From the NCBI RefSeq assembly GCF_963663645.1, contig NZ_OY760503.1, positions 1,555,501 to 1,619,500 on the forward strand: DNA of 64,000 nucleotides, in the 5' to 3' direction. Under the pieces are notes generated by a model. The model was not told where the DNA came from, did not search any database, and was given only the letters and a program-made list of their open reading frames with translations. The first letter of the stretch is position 1. The number at the start of each line of letters is the position of its first letter. This stretch comes from an uncultured Trichococcus sp. Its GTDB lineage: Bacteria; Bacillota; Bacilli; Lactobacillales; Aerococcaceae. Of this stretch, positions 34,783 through 43,743 are shown one piece after another. Both the position numbers and the translations under genes were made by a program.

Positions 34783-35421
34783 GTGAAAATCGGAATCATC
34801 GGAGCGACAGGCAGACAAGGCAGGCTGATTTTGGAAGAAGCGCATGCCCGGGGACATGAGGTGACGGCCATCATCCGGAATCCCGCCAAGCTTGCAGACA
34901 AAAAAGTAGCCATCATCGAGCGGGATATTTTCGATGTGCAGTTGGAGGATCTGAAAGGGTTCGATGTGATTGTGGATGCGTTCAATGCGCCTGCGGGAAT
35001 GGAAGAGGAGCATGTGACCTCGCTGCAGTCTTTGATCGATGAACTGGAGCACTTGCCGGAAACGCGCCTGATTGTTGTGGGCGGAGCCGGCAGCCTTTAC
35101 GCGGATCCCGGAAAAACGATCCGGGTGATGGAAACGGCCAATTTCCCTGAGGCTTTCAAATCGACTGCGACGAACATGGCCAAGGCCCTCAGCATACTGA
35201 AGGAAAGCAAAGTCAACTGGACTTATCTTTCGCCATCCGCTTATTTTGATCCCAATGGCAACCGGACCGGAAAATACGCGGAAGGGGCAGAAACGCTGCT
35301 GCTGAACAGCGAGGGTGAAAGTTACATCAGTTATGCCGATTATGCGATCGCGCTGGTGGACGAGATCGAAAGACAACGGCATCTGAGACAACGCTACACA
35401 GTCGTCGGCGAGCGGCAGTAA
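34783..35421 (+). CDS. NAD(P)-binding oxidoreductase-like protein (NmrA/YwnB type)
   Basis: The 212-residue Rossmann-fold protein begins IGIIGATGRQGRLILEEA, the G-x-x-G-x-x-G dinucleotide loop of atypical short-chain dehydrogenases. It has RLIVVGGAGSLYADPG and NWTYLSPSAYFDP. It lacks the YxxxK catalytic pair of classical SDRs, so it may sense redox state or reduce an unknown substrate. GTG 34783 is used, with CGGAGGGG at the right distance. It lies 46 bp upstream of the methyltransferase gene. Confidence 0.82.
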   Translation: MKIGIIGATGRQGRLILEEAHARGHEVTAIIRNPAKLADKKVAIIERDIFDVQLEDLKGFDVIVDAFNAPAGMEEEHVTSLQSLIDELEHLPETRLIVVGGAGSLYADPGKTIRVMETANFPEAFKSTATNMAKALSILKESKVNWTYLSPSAYFDPNGNRTGKYAEGAETLLLNSEGESYISYADYAIALVDEIERQRHLRQRYTVVGERQ

Positions 35422-35467
35422 GTTCTTGCGCTGACAGGCATGACGACGCAGATCAGGAGGGGAAATC

Positions 35468-36214
35468 ATGGAAACATTGGATTTGATCATAGATTTTCAC
35501 AAAAACAACCCGCGCCAAGGTCCCGGCAGCCAACAGAGCACCATCAAAGCGCTGCAGTTTCTGCCGCAATTGACCCCGCAAACACAACTGTTGGATATAG
35601 GCTGCGGAACCGGCGCGCAGACCATGGTGCTGAGCGAACAGACGCCTGCCCACATAACCGCGGTCGACAGCAGCAAAGAATTTTTGAGCATATTGAAGCA
35701 CAAAGCCCTGCAGCAGGGCATCACGAACCGCTTGACGGTCAAGGAAATGGATATGGAGCGGCTGGCTTTTGCACCGGATTCTTTGGACGTCATCTGGGCG
35801 GAAGGCGCCATCTACAACATCGGTTTTTCCAGAGGCATCCGGGAATGGCGTCCGCTGCTTAAAAAAGACGGTTACTTGGTCGTTTCCGAAATTTCCTGGC
35901 TGACGCCGCAACGTCCGCAGATTGTGGACAAATATTGGACCGAAGTCTATCCGGAAATGGGGACGATTGCGGAAAAGATTGCCCAAGTGGAGGATGCCGG
36001 CTACATCCCGGTGGCTCATTTTGTCCTGCCCGAATCGGACTGGACGAGCCATTACTATCATTACTACGAGACCAACGAAGCGGCATTCCTGGAAAGGCAC
36101 GGCCACAGCGAGGATGCGAAAGCTTTGGTGGAGGAGAACCGCCAGGAAATGAAACATTTCGAAAAATACAGTGCCTACTACAACTACGTTTTCTACATCA
36201 TGCAGAAACGTTGA
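35468..36214 (+). CDS. Class I SAM-dependent methyltransferase
   Basis: The 248-residue protein has the SAM-binding motif LLDIGCGTGAQTM (motif I), ITAVDSSKEFL (motif II) and DVIWAEGAIYNIGF (motif post I). This is the Methyltransf_11/25 type. Before the SAM motif is FHKNNPRQGPGSQQSTIKAL, a pattern seen in small-molecule methyltransferases. The substrate is unknown. ATG 35468 follows AGGAGGGG. It is followed by MITE-like element copy 3, and convergent to the antiporter gene. Confidence 0.85.
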   Translation: METLDLIIDFHKNNPRQGPGSQQSTIKALQFLPQLTPQTQLLDIGCGTGAQTMVLSEQTPAHITAVDSSKEFLSILKHKALQQGITNRLTVKEMDMERLAFAPDSLDVIWAEGAIYNIGFSRGIREWRPLLKKDGYLVVSEISWLTPQRPQIVDKYWTEVYPEMGTIAEKIAQVEDAGYIPVAHFVLPESDWTSHYYHYYETNEAAFLERHGHSEDAKALVEENRQEMKHFEKYSAYYNYVFYIMQKR

Positions 36215-36228
36215 AATGACTGAAAAAT

Positions 36229-36520
36229 GGGGCTATCTCGAAATGAGACAGCCCCGTTTGTGGTTTGGTGATATTATTATTTGGTCTGAGATTCGAACTC
36301 GCGGCGAGATTCCCCGCCAAATTGGGTTTGGCGGGGAATCTCGTGTTGCCCGCGGATGTTTTTCCCCGCCAAGACGGTTTTGAAGGGTTTTCTGACTGTG
36401 ATTTGAACTGTTTTTCCCCGCCAAAGTACTTTTGGCGGGTTATTTCTGAGCATAAATTAAATTCCTAAAGAAAGAGGCTGTATCAAACTAGAACATATAA
36501 TTCTAGTTTGATACAGCCCT
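36229..36520 (-). repeat. MITE-like dispersed element, copy 3 (reverse orientation)
   Basis: Read on the plus strand it starts GGGGCTATCTCG (a hairpin with GAGACAGCCCC) and has CCCGCCAAA-type palindromes at about 36314, 36366 and 36418, 52 bp apart. It ends in the long hairpin GGCTGTATCAAACTAGAA ... TTCTAGTTTGATACAGCCC. This is the inverse of copies 1 and 2. It fills the gap between the convergent methyltransferase and antiporter genes and may act as terminator for both. Confidence 0.78.
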
Positions 36521-36556
36521 GGTTTCTTAATAGGATACATTCATTCTATTTTACAA

Positions 36557-37738
36557 TCAACGCGCCTTTGTCAGGAACGTCTTGTAAGTGCGGTCGATGA
36601 AGGTGGCTCCGATCGGCGCGGTCAGGATGATCGCCAAGACAGCGACGCTCAAAATGATGCTGCCCGCTTCGACTCCTGCAGCCAAAGGAATCGATCCGAT
36701 GGCCGCTTGGACTGTGGCTTTCGGCGTATAGGCCATTGCCGAGAAGATGCGTTCCTTCGTATTCAGATTTGTGCCTGAAACCGCCAGGAAGACCGCCACC
36801 ATCCGGAAAAACAAAGCCCCGAAGATCAAAGCGACAGCCGCGAAACCGGCGCCGCCCAAGGCCGAAATGTCGACGGCCGACCCAACCAACACAAACAGGA
36901 AGATTTCGGCTGCGGACCAGATTTTGGATAATTTATCGTTGAGGCGTTTGGCCAATTCCGGGCGTCTTTTCAACAGGGTTGCTCCGACAGCCATGACGCC
37001 GAGCAATCCTGAGAAGGGAATGAACTTGGCAAAGGAATCCTCCGCCGTCACCAACAGGAAACTGGCGCTCAGCAGGAGCATGACTTTCATCGTGTCGCGG
37101 ATATGGAACGTCCTGAAGAGAAAAACCAGACCCAAGCCCACCAATAACCCACCAAGCATACCCAAGGCGATTGAAACCGGAACGGAAAGCAGCGTGATGG
37201 CCTGGAACCCGCTGCCGGTGTACATGCCCAGAAAAGAAGTGAAAAGTACGATGACATAGACATCATCGACGGAAGCGCCCGCCAGGATCATCTGCGGAAT
37301 CCCTTTGGCTTTGCCGTAGCCGCTCTCAATCAGCATGATCATGCGCGGAACGACAACAGCCGGCGAAACAGCACCCAGGACAGCGCCGAGGATGGCCGCC
37401 TCCAATAAAGTGATGCCCAACAATTTCGGCGCCAACAAGGTGACTGCCAAAATCTCGAAAGTCGCCGGCAAAAAGGTCATCAGCACGGCGGGACGGCCGA
37501 TTTTCTTGAGATCGCCCAGCTCCATGGTCAGGCCTGCACGCACGAGAATTACGATCAAGGCGATTTTTCGGATATCCGCGGAAATGGCCAGCAATTCCGG
37601 CGCCATCAGGTCCATTCCGTAGGGTCCCAAGAGGATGCCGGTCAAAATCAAGCCCAACAAGCCGGGCAGTTGGAACCGGGTAAAGAGCGAACTGAGAAGA
37701 AAACCGATGATGAGAATTAGAGCGATACTGTAAATCAA
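36557..37738 (-). CDS. Cation/proton antiporter (CPA superfamily)
   Basis: The protein of about 393 residues has 11-13 membrane segments. It has LPGLLGLILTGILLGPYG near the start, GAVLGAVSPAVVVPRM, and GASVDDVYVIVLFTSF, whose paired Asp residues form the ion site of the CPA2/NapA-like type. It should exchange Na+ or K+ for H+. The start is uncertain: TTG 37738 is placed seven bases after GGAGG, while a TTG at 37753 would put the ribosome site inside the gene. A terminator-like hairpin and a short reading frame lie in its leader, suggesting attenuation control. Confidence 0.85.
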   Translation of the reverse strand: MIYSIALILIIGFLLSSLFTRFQLPGLLGLILTGILLGPYGMDLMAPELLAISADIRKIALIVILVRAGLTMELGDLKKIGRPAVLMTFLPATFEILAVTLLAPKLLGITLLEAAILGAVLGAVSPAVVVPRMIMLIESGYGKAKGIPQMILAGASVDDVYVIVLFTSFLGMYTGSGFQAITLLSVPVSIALGMLGGLLVGLGLVFLFRTFHIRDTMKVMLLLSASFLLVTAEDSFAKFIPFSGLLGVMAVGATLLKRRPELAKRLNDKLSKIWSAAEIFLFVLVGSAVDISALGGAGFAAVALIFGALFFRMVAVFLAVSGTNLNTKERIFSAMAYTPKATVQAAIGSIPLAAGVEAGSIILSVAVLAIILTAPIGATFIDRTYKTFLTKAR

Positions 37739-37763
37739 AAGGTGCACCTCCAAATTATTGCCA

Positions 37764-37853
37764 CTAAAAAAGCTGACGACGGACTGCGCCTATTGCGCAG
37801 AAGTCATCAGCTTGTATAAGCGGTTTAAGCGATTTGCTAAGGGAGACATTCAT
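37764..37853 (-). CDS. Possible leader peptide of the antiporter gene
   Basis: A 29-codon frame (MNVSLSKSLKPLIQ...) starts 12 bases downstream of the predicted transcript start and runs through the terminator hairpin. A second ATG four bases downstream, with better spacing from AAGGGA, gives a 19-residue peptide (MSPLANRLNRLYKLMTSAQ) ending at a TAG in the hairpin loop. Either could couple ribosome position to hairpin formation. No conserved homologue is known to me. Confidence 0.35.
   Translation of the reverse strand: MNVSLSKSLKPLIQADDFCAIGAVRRQLF
37765..37813 (-). terminator. Attenuator-like terminator in the antiporter leader
   Basis: On the minus strand AAGCTGATGAC pairs with GTCGTCAGCTT and the inner CTGCGC pairs with GCGCAG around AATA. 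A run of six T follows. It sits between the promoter and the antiporter ribosome site, so it would stop most transcripts before the gene unless prevented. Confidence 0.75.
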
Positions 37854-37871
37854 TCCCTTGTTATAGATAGA

Positions 37872-37900
37872 ATGATAGCATGTTTTCAGAAGGCGGACAA
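37872..37900 (-). promoter_or_regulatory. Promoter of the antiporter gene
   Basis: On the minus strand TTGTCC and TATCAT are separated by exactly 17 bases. It gives a leader of about 125 bases that includes the attenuator hairpin. Confidence 0.65.
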
Positions 37901-38123
37901 GGGGAATCGGGATCGACATCCGTGTTTTGGCTCTATTTCCACAATTTATTAACCTGAAGAAGCGGACATTGTCAAAATTGCGATAATTGCCAAAAAATGA
38001 TAGGATAAAAGTAATCAAATTGCACGATTAAGGACCGTGAACTGGTGATTTTGAGCCTGGGCAATTTCCCAACCGGCCGTTCCGATAAGGTTTTCCAAAT
38101 CAGAAAAATGTGAGGTGGTATGC

Positions 38124-38897
38124 GTGAACCAAGTGAACAGAGAGAAGATTGTGAGTGAACTGAAAAGCATTCCCGGATTAAAAGGCATCGTGGCTTGCGG
38201 AGATGGTTATAGCAGTAAGGCATCGGCGGTTTTGCTGTATTATGTCCCCGAAGAACGTTTCTTTCAGGAGCTGGATCAGGCGATCAGCCGGATGGATGCT
38301 GCCGGTTTGCTGATTGAATACAGTTTAAGGGAGATCGGACTTGTGGATCTTGCCATCTCTGATTGCCTTGATGGGAAGATTATGGTCAAGCACAAGAGCG
38401 GTCACCCTTTCGGAGTCGTGAACAGCAGCTGTGTGGCTGAAATCCATTTTGGCCGAATTCTCTGGGAAGGCTCGGACCAACTGGTTACGGCGTTGAAGAA
38501 ACAGGTTTCAGCGCAGGGAGCATACCCGGAAAAGCTGCGCCAAGCGACGATTGTTTATTTCATGAAGGAGGCGACACTGGCGCTCGGAAATGGCCATAGT
38601 GCAGCTCTGCAGGGGGACATCCATTACGCCAGCGGCAGCTTCTTCCATGCTGCCTGTTCCTGGGTTCAGGTTATCCATGCATTGAACCGCCAATTCCTCT
38701 TGAACGAGAAGGGCGGCGTGAAGCGCGCGAACCAGTTGCCGATCAGCCCGAAACAATTCAACTTGCGAGTGAACCAAATCTACCGCTATTTCGCTGCGAA
38801 CAATCCGAAACTTGCCTATTGCGAAATCGATATGCTGGAAAATGAAATGAATGTGTTGGTAAAATCTTTTGCAGAAGCTAAGGAGGGTTCGCTTTGA
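38124..38897 (+). CDS. Nucleotidyltransferase-like protein (tentative)
   Basis: The 257-residue soluble protein starts LKGIVACGDGYSSKASAVLL. The C-terminal helical half, with LNRQFLLNEKGGVKRANQL, resembles the helical domain of small nucleotidyltransferases of the kanamycin-transferase kind. The usual active-site G-S-x3-G followed by D-x-D is not convincingly present, so activity is doubtful. GTG 38124 lies eight bases after GAGG; the GTG at 38115 is inside that site. Its stop overlaps the next start (TTGA), so the two are coupled. Confidence 0.45.
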   Translation: MNQVNREKIVSELKSIPGLKGIVACGDGYSSKASAVLLYYVPEERFFQELDQAISRMDAAGLLIEYSLREIGLVDLAISDCLDGKIMVKHKSGHPFGVVNSSCVAEIHFGRILWEGSDQLVTALKKQVSAQGAYPEKLRQATIVYFMKEATLALGNGHSAALQGDIHYASGSFFHAACSWVQVIHALNRQFLLNEKGGVKRANQLPISPKQFNLRVNQIYRYFAANNPKLAYCEIDMLENEMNVLVKSFAEAKEGSL

Positions 38898-39358
38898 AAT
38901 TTTACGATGAGACCCAAAAGAAAATTCGCTACAAATTCGGCTTTTATAGTTTGTTGTTGATGATCACGTTGCTTCTTGTTTACATCTCTACGCCGGGTGA
39001 TAGCGTTGGCGGGATTTCTTACCGAAATGCAATTATGGTCATCATCATGATCACGGCCTTATTCTTTTTGGTGAATGTTGTCTATCGTCATGCTTTCTTT
39101 GACCTATATACGCGCCGACCCTTCTGGAGCAACGCTTTCTTCTTGGCGATGGCCGGGCTGCAGGCGCAACGAGCCTATCAGCTGTACCAGCTGGGCATGG
39201 ACCTTCCTGTTCCGATCAATACGGTTGAATTTTTGATACTCCACGGTCTGCAGGTAGCTTTGCACCTTTCGATCCCTTTGACGTATGGTGTGCGCATGCT
39301 TGTCGATCGGATTTTGGAAAAGGAACAGAATGCGCAAGAAACTCGACGGTCGTCTTGA
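38894..39358 (+). CDS. Four-helix membrane protein of unknown function
   Basis: The 154-residue protein has about four membrane segments (FGFYSLLLMITLLLVYI, NAIMVIIMITALFFLVNVVY, AFFLAMAGLQAQ and VEFLILHGLQVALHLSI) and a charged C-terminal tail. It starts at TTG 38894 with AAGGAGGG upstream, overlapping the stop of the preceding gene. The coupling suggests a joint function with the nucleotidyltransferase-like protein. I do not recognise the family. Confidence 0.6.
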   Translation: MKFYDETQKKIRYKFGFYSLLLMITLLLVYISTPGDSVGGISYRNAIMVIIMITALFFLVNVVYRHAFFDLYTRRPFWSNAFFLAMAGLQAQRAYQLYQLGMDLPVPINTVEFLILHGLQVALHLSIPLTYGVRMLVDRILEKEQNAQETRRSS

Positions 39359-39471
39359 ACGGCTGTCTTTTCTTTTTTTCCGGTAGTCAGTACTTGATTT
39401 TTGCGAAACCGCTTTCCGCGTGATAGGCTTAAGGAAAATGAAGCAGATCGACTCAAAAGGGGACAACCAAT

Positions 39472-40137
39472 ATGGAAATTTCAAGAATGACTGTCAAAGG
39501 CAAAGGTTTCGCCAGCGCTCCACCGGATGCGATCGCGATTTCGCTGCAGCTGGAGGACATCAAGGACACCTACGAATTGGCGATGCAACATGCCGCTTTG
39601 GCGCTGGAGCAAGTTCGGGAAACATTGCTGCCGCTCGGATTCCCGAAAAAGGAGATCCGTTCCACGCACTTTTCGATCGACAGCGCTTATGAGCACAGGA
39701 ACGACTTCCGCGGTGAAAACAAGCGCTACTTCCTCGGGTACCGCTATCGGAATGACCTGAAGATCACCTTCGGAAACGACAGCAAGCGTCTGGGCGAAAT
39801 TCTGTTGGCTCTGTCGGTCTGCGAAGCGGATCCGGAATTCTCGGTCTACTTTTTCCTGAAGGATCGGCAGGCGGTCGAACAGGCCTTGCTGGAGGATGCT
39901 GTGCGTGACGCCAAGGCGAAGGCGCAGATACTGGCTGCTGCGGGCGGTGTCATACTAGGGAAAATCTTGGCGATTGATTACGATTGGGGCGAAATCGAAG
40001 TGCGCTCCCGCGTCTATGCGGCTTCATCGAAGATGGCCTACGACAGCGCTCCGATGATCGATCTTGAGCCGGAAGACATCAGCAACAGCGATACCGTAAC
40101 GGTCGTGTGGGAAATCCTGAATGCGCAAAAAGCCTGA
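39472..40137 (+). CDS. SIMPL-domain (DUF541) protein
   Basis: The 221-residue protein has the SIMPL pattern: MTVKGKGFASAPPDAIAIS at the start, the middle GYRYRNDLKITF, and an Ala-rich helix DAVRDAKAKAQILAAAGGV followed by DSAPMIDLEPEDI. Family members oligomerise into ring structures; some lie in the periplasm, but this one has no signal peptide and should be cytoplasmic. Function is unknown. ATG 39472 lies after AAAAGGGG. Confidence 0.8.
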   Translation: MEISRMTVKGKGFASAPPDAIAISLQLEDIKDTYELAMQHAALALEQVRETLLPLGFPKKEIRSTHFSIDSAYEHRNDFRGENKRYFLGYRYRNDLKITFGNDSKRLGEILLALSVCEADPEFSVYFFLKDRQAVEQALLEDAVRDAKAKAQILAAAGGVILGKILAIDYDWGEIEVRSRVYAASSKMAYDSAPMIDLEPEDISNSDTVTVVWEILNAQKA

Positions 40138-40357
40138 TAGGCAATTCTTTCGGGAGCGTTAAGGTATACTTGGAAGCCGGAATATTATCAAAATATTTCC
40201 ATACGCCGCTAAAAAACTCTGCAACATAGCAGTACTGAAAAACGACGTGATGGTATATCCTATATAGGCAACGCGTGTTTCTTACAAAAATTCATAAAAA
40301 CTTCGCATTTCCAAAGTATACTGAAACCCGCCAGAAACATCACTAAAGGAGCAAATC

Positions 40358-41818
40358 ATGAAACTGAAAGAAATGCTGTCTGATTATCAGCTGGGAGAGC
40401 AGCCGAAGTGGGATGGAGAACAAATAATCACCGGCATTACCGATAGTTCCAGGGACATCACGGACGGAATGGTATTTGTCGCCATCACGGGCTTCGAGCA
40501 GGATGGCCATGATTATATCCCGCATGCAATCAAACAAGGCGCCGCGTTGATCGTCGGCGAACACGATTGCCCTGAGGCATTGCCTGTTCCTTACCTAAAA
40601 GTCGCCAACAGTCGCCAGGCGTTGGGACAGTTGGCGGATAAATTTTATGAGCATCCTTCCGGCAGAAAACGCGTCATCGGCATAACCGGAACGAACGGGA
40701 AGACGACGACCGCTTTTTTCCTCAAGCATCTGCTGGAGCAGCAAGGTTTTGCCGTTTCGATGATCGGAACCATCCACAATGAAATCAACGGTATCCAGTA
40801 TCCGACGCCGAACACGACACCGAATGCCGAAAAGGTGCATGAGTTGATTGCGGCATCAAATGATGACTTTATCGTCATCGAAGTCTCTTCGCACGGTCTG
40901 GCACAATACCGTCTGGAGGGCGTCGCATTCGACTATGCCCTGTTCATGAACCTGCAGCATGACCATTTGGATTACCACAAAACAATGGCGGCTTATTTCG
41001 AAGCCAAGGCGTTGCTGTTCGACAAGCTGAAGCCGGATGGGAAAGCGGTCGTCAATACCGATGACGCCTGGGGTTTAAAATTGGCACAGCGGCTGGTCGC
41101 CAAGGGGATGCCGGTCATCACCGTGGGCCATCAGGAAGATGCCAATTTGTCCATCAAAAAGATGACGAACCAGGAGGTCACGTTGGCTGTTTCGGATGAG
41201 ACGTCAGCGCTGGATCCGCATATGCCGGGTGAACACAATCTCTATGATATTGCGATGGCAAGTGCGGTGATTCAGGATCTCGGCTATCCTTTGGCGGATG
41301 TCACGGAACAGATGAAGTCCTTCGCGGGCGTGCCGGGTCGGTATGAAATCGTCCATCTGAAGAATGGGGTCCACTGTGTCGTCGATTACGCGCATACGCC
41401 GGAAGCGGTCAGTTCGATTTTGACGTCGATGCATCGGGATGGGGCGGAAAGGATCACGCACATCTTCGGCTTCCGGGGCAACCGGGATGTGTCGAAGCGG
41501 GATGAAATGATCGCGGCTTCGGTTGCGCAGAGTGAGCGTGTGATCTTGACTACGGACGATCTGAACAGCATTCCGGAAGAAACGATGAGGCAAGAATATG
41601 CCGATTATCAGCAAAAATTTGCCGGGATGCATAAAATTGACGTCATGATGGACAGGACCTTGGCGATCCAACGGGCAGTAACTGAAGCCCGGGAAGGCGA
41701 TTGGATCCTGCTGACCGGCAAAGGCCATGAGAAGTACAGGAGCGCCTATGCTTTACCGACCGTCTCCGACAAGGAAACGGTGTTGCACCTGAAAAGTTCA
41801 GAAAAAGAGAATAGATAA
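40358..41818 (+). CDS. murE: MurE-like UDP-N-acetylmuramyl-tripeptide ligase
   Basis: The 486-residue three-domain Mur ligase has the ATP loop GITGTNGKTTT, GTIHNEINGIQYPTPNTTPNA, EVSSHGLAQYRLEGVAFDYALF, the HDHLDYH block, DYAHTPEAV and a closing LLTGKGHE. It would add the third amino acid to UDP-MurNAc-L-Ala-D-Glu. The loop that selects the amino acid (DNPR in meso-DAP enzymes) reads TTDDLNSIPEE, so it is not a DAP enzyme; lysine or another amino acid is likely. No other mur genes are nearby, so it may be a second MurE-like ligase. ATG 40358 has AAAGGAG upstream. Confidence 0.85.
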   Translation: MKLKEMLSDYQLGEQPKWDGEQIITGITDSSRDITDGMVFVAITGFEQDGHDYIPHAIKQGAALIVGEHDCPEALPVPYLKVANSRQALGQLADKFYEHPSGRKRVIGITGTNGKTTTAFFLKHLLEQQGFAVSMIGTIHNEINGIQYPTPNTTPNAEKVHELIAASNDDFIVIEVSSHGLAQYRLEGVAFDYALFMNLQHDHLDYHKTMAAYFEAKALLFDKLKPDGKAVVNTDDAWGLKLAQRLVAKGMPVITVGHQEDANLSIKKMTNQEVTLAVSDETSALDPHMPGEHNLYDIAMASAVIQDLGYPLADVTEQMKSFAGVPGRYEIVHLKNGVHCVVDYAHTPEAVSSILTSMHRDGAERITHIFGFRGNRDVSKRDEMIAASVAQSERVILTTDDLNSIPEETMRQEYADYQQKFAGMHKIDVMMDRTLAIQRAVTEAREGDWILLTGKGHEKYRSAYALPTVSDKETVLHLKSSEKENR

Positions 41819-41828
41819 TACCGAACAA

Positions 41829-41872
41829 AGACCGGAAAACACTGTATGAGGGGTGTTTTTCGGTCATTTTTT
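41829..41872 (+). terminator. Terminator after the MurE-like gene
   Basis: The stem GACCG, bulge, AAAACAC / TGTTTT, bulge, CGGTC is followed by a T-run. Confidence 0.75.
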
Positions 41873-41888
41873 GTGAGGACCCGGGGCT

Positions 41889-42056
41889 GAATTCCCGGCG
41901 AAGGTCGCCACACCGGGAAACAGACCCGGATCTGTGGCCGAATTCCCGGTGAGGACCGCCACACCGAGAAACAGATGCGGATCTGTGGCCGAATTCCCGG
42001 CGAAGGCCACCACACCGGGAAACAGATACGGATCTGTGGCCGAATTCCCGATGAGT
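41889..42056 (+). repeat. 51-bp tandem repeat with TTCCCGG/CCGGGAA palindromes
   Basis: GAATTCCC recurs at 41889, 41940, 41991 and 42042, exactly 51 bp apart. Each unit has TTCCCGG, a spacer, CCGGGAA (or CCGAGAA) and a CGGATCTGTGGC tail. The units differ by a few bases. It lies between the terminator of the MurE-like gene and the amidohydrolase gene, both on the plus strand. No homology to the other palindrome families is seen except the period. Confidence 0.85.
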
Positions 42057-42167
42057 TGACCGTACTGGACGGAATCGATATAGTAGTGGAAAAAGGGCAA
42101 GTCTCCGGAGACGTTTTCCGGTGGGCAGCTGCAACAGGACAGCGCTGAAAAAAGGGAGAATGATAGC

Positions 42168-43334
42168 ATGACTGAAACGCAAACGGACACACAAACCAAA
42201 ACGAAGCTCTACCAAAAATTGGTCGCTTACCGGCGTGAACTGCATGCGCATCCGGAACTGTCGGCAAAGGAATTTGCGACGACGGAGCGCATACGCCACT
42301 GGCTGTCGGAGGAAGGGGTCACTATTCTCGATTTCCCGCTGGAAACCGGTCTGATTGCGGAGGTCGTGGGTGCGCTGCCGGGACCGACCATCGCGCTGCG
42401 TGCGGATATCGACGCTTTACCGGTCACGGAAGCGACAGGGCTGCCGTTCGCTTCCGAAACAGAAGGAATCATGCATGCCTGCGGTCATGATTATCATACA
42501 GCTTCCATGATCGGGGCGGCGATCCTGCTTCAGGGCAAAAAAGCTTCATTGAAAGGCACGGTCCGATTCATTTTCCAACCAGCCGAAGAGATCGCGCAAG
42601 GGGCGAAGTGGGTCGAGGAAGCCGGCGCTTTGGAGGGCGTTTCCGCCATTTTCGGGATGCACAACAAGCCGGATCTTCCGGTCGGCACGATCGGCATCCG
42701 TGAAGGCGGATTGATGGCCAGCGCGGATCGTTTTGAATTGGAAATCCATGGCGTCGGCGGACATGCCGGCATTCCGGACTCGACCATCGATCCGATCGTC
42801 ATCGCAAGCCAGATCATCACTGGTCTGCAGACGATCATCAGCCGCAATACGAGCCCATTCCATAATGCCGTCATCAGCGTCACCCAGATCCACGGCGGCA
42901 ACTCCTGGAACGTCATCCCCGAGAAAGTCTACATGGAAGGGACCGTCCGCGCTTTCCAAAAGGAAGACCGCGAGAAGATCCCGGCCTTGATGCGCCGGGC
43001 AGCGGAAGGGATTGCGTCGGGTTTCGGCGCAATAGCGGATTTCCGTTGGCACCCTTATGTTTCGATTGTTGACAATGATGTCCGCTTCAAGGGAATCATG
43101 GAGGAAACGGCTGCCGAACAGACCTATCGTATCGTGGATCCGAAGCCGGTGGCCGGCGGGGAGGATTTCGCGCATTACCAGACGCTCATCCCCGGCTTCT
43201 TCGTGTTCATGGGCGTCGAAGGAACGCGCGAATGGCACCATCCTGAATTCAACATCAAAGAAGAGGCCTTGGCGGTCGCCGCTGATTACTTCTCGGCTTT
43301 GGCGATCAAAGTGCTGGATCGATGGGAAGCCTGA
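42168..43334 (+). CDS. M20-family amidohydrolase (N-acyl-amino acid hydrolase type)
   Basis: The 388-residue zinc peptidase-fold enzyme has IALRADIDALPV, MHACGHDYHTASMIGAA, FQPAEEIAQGAKWVEEAG and GVGGHAGIPDSTIDP, with GGEDFAHY and GVEGTREWHHPEF at the end. These include the metal ligands His, Glu and the late His. It should split N-acyl amino acids, hippurate-like compounds or N-acetyl-diaminopimelate; which one cannot be told. ATG 42168 follows AAAGGGAG. Confidence 0.9.
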   Translation: MTETQTDTQTKTKLYQKLVAYRRELHAHPELSAKEFATTERIRHWLSEEGVTILDFPLETGLIAEVVGALPGPTIALRADIDALPVTEATGLPFASETEGIMHACGHDYHTASMIGAAILLQGKKASLKGTVRFIFQPAEEIAQGAKWVEEAGALEGVSAIFGMHNKPDLPVGTIGIREGGLMASADRFELEIHGVGGHAGIPDSTIDPIVIASQIITGLQTIISRNTSPFHNAVISVTQIHGGNSWNVIPEKVYMEGTVRAFQKEDREKIPALMRRAAEGIASGFGAIADFRWHPYVSIVDNDVRFKGIMEETAAEQTYRIVDPKPVAGGEDFAHYQTLIPGFFVFMGVEGTREWHHPEFNIKEEALAVAADYFSALAIKVLDRWEA

Positions 43335-43376
43335 CAGCATTCACTGAAATGATGGCGGCTGATTTGAACTGATTTT

Positions 43377-43400
43377 CCCCGTCAACACGGTTTTGACGGG
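43377..43400 (+). terminator. Solitary CCCGTCAA/TTGACGGG palindrome
   Basis: CCCCGTCAA, six bases, TTGACGGG forms a single palindrome of the same family as the MITE-like element, 40 bp after the amidohydrolase. It could serve as its terminator, although the T-run is poor. It appears to be a leftover single unit. Confidence 0.5.
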
Positions 43401-43527
43401 TTCATTTCAAAAGCCCGCGGATATTTTAAATGACCACCAATTTGGGTTATAATAAAGAGGCAAGCTGCCGATCTGAAAGGCATCCCGGCAGCAAACCTTA
43501 AACTCAAAAAAAGAAAGGATCCTCCCT

Positions 43528-43737
43528 ATGGCAGACATCACCTTTGAAATCGTCGAGGAACTCGGCGTCCTGTCCACATCCGCAAAAGGTTGGACGAAAG
43601 AATTGAACCTGGTCAGCTGGAACGGCAGACCGCCAAAATACGACATCCGCGAATGGAGTCCGGACCACGAAAAGATGGGCAAAGGACTGACCTTCAGCGA
43701 AGAAGAAATGGCCGCACTCGCCAAGCTGTTGAAATAA
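43528..43737 (+). CDS. ydbC: YdbC-type PC4-like nucleic-acid-binding protein
   Basis: The 69-residue protein is of the YdbC family, a bacterial relative of the eukaryotic PC4/Sub1 coactivator that binds single-stranded DNA. Typical features are EELGVLSTSAKGWTKELNLV, SWNGRPPKYDIREWSPDHEKMGKG and the final helix EEEMAALAKLLK. It is a dimer in the known structure. ATG 43528 is preceded by GAAAGGAT. It is followed at once by MITE-like element copy 4. Confidence 0.85.
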   Translation: MADITFEIVEELGVLSTSAKGWTKELNLVSWNGRPPKYDIREWSPDHEKMGKGLTFSEEEMAALAKLLK

Positions 43738-43743
43738 CCAGAA

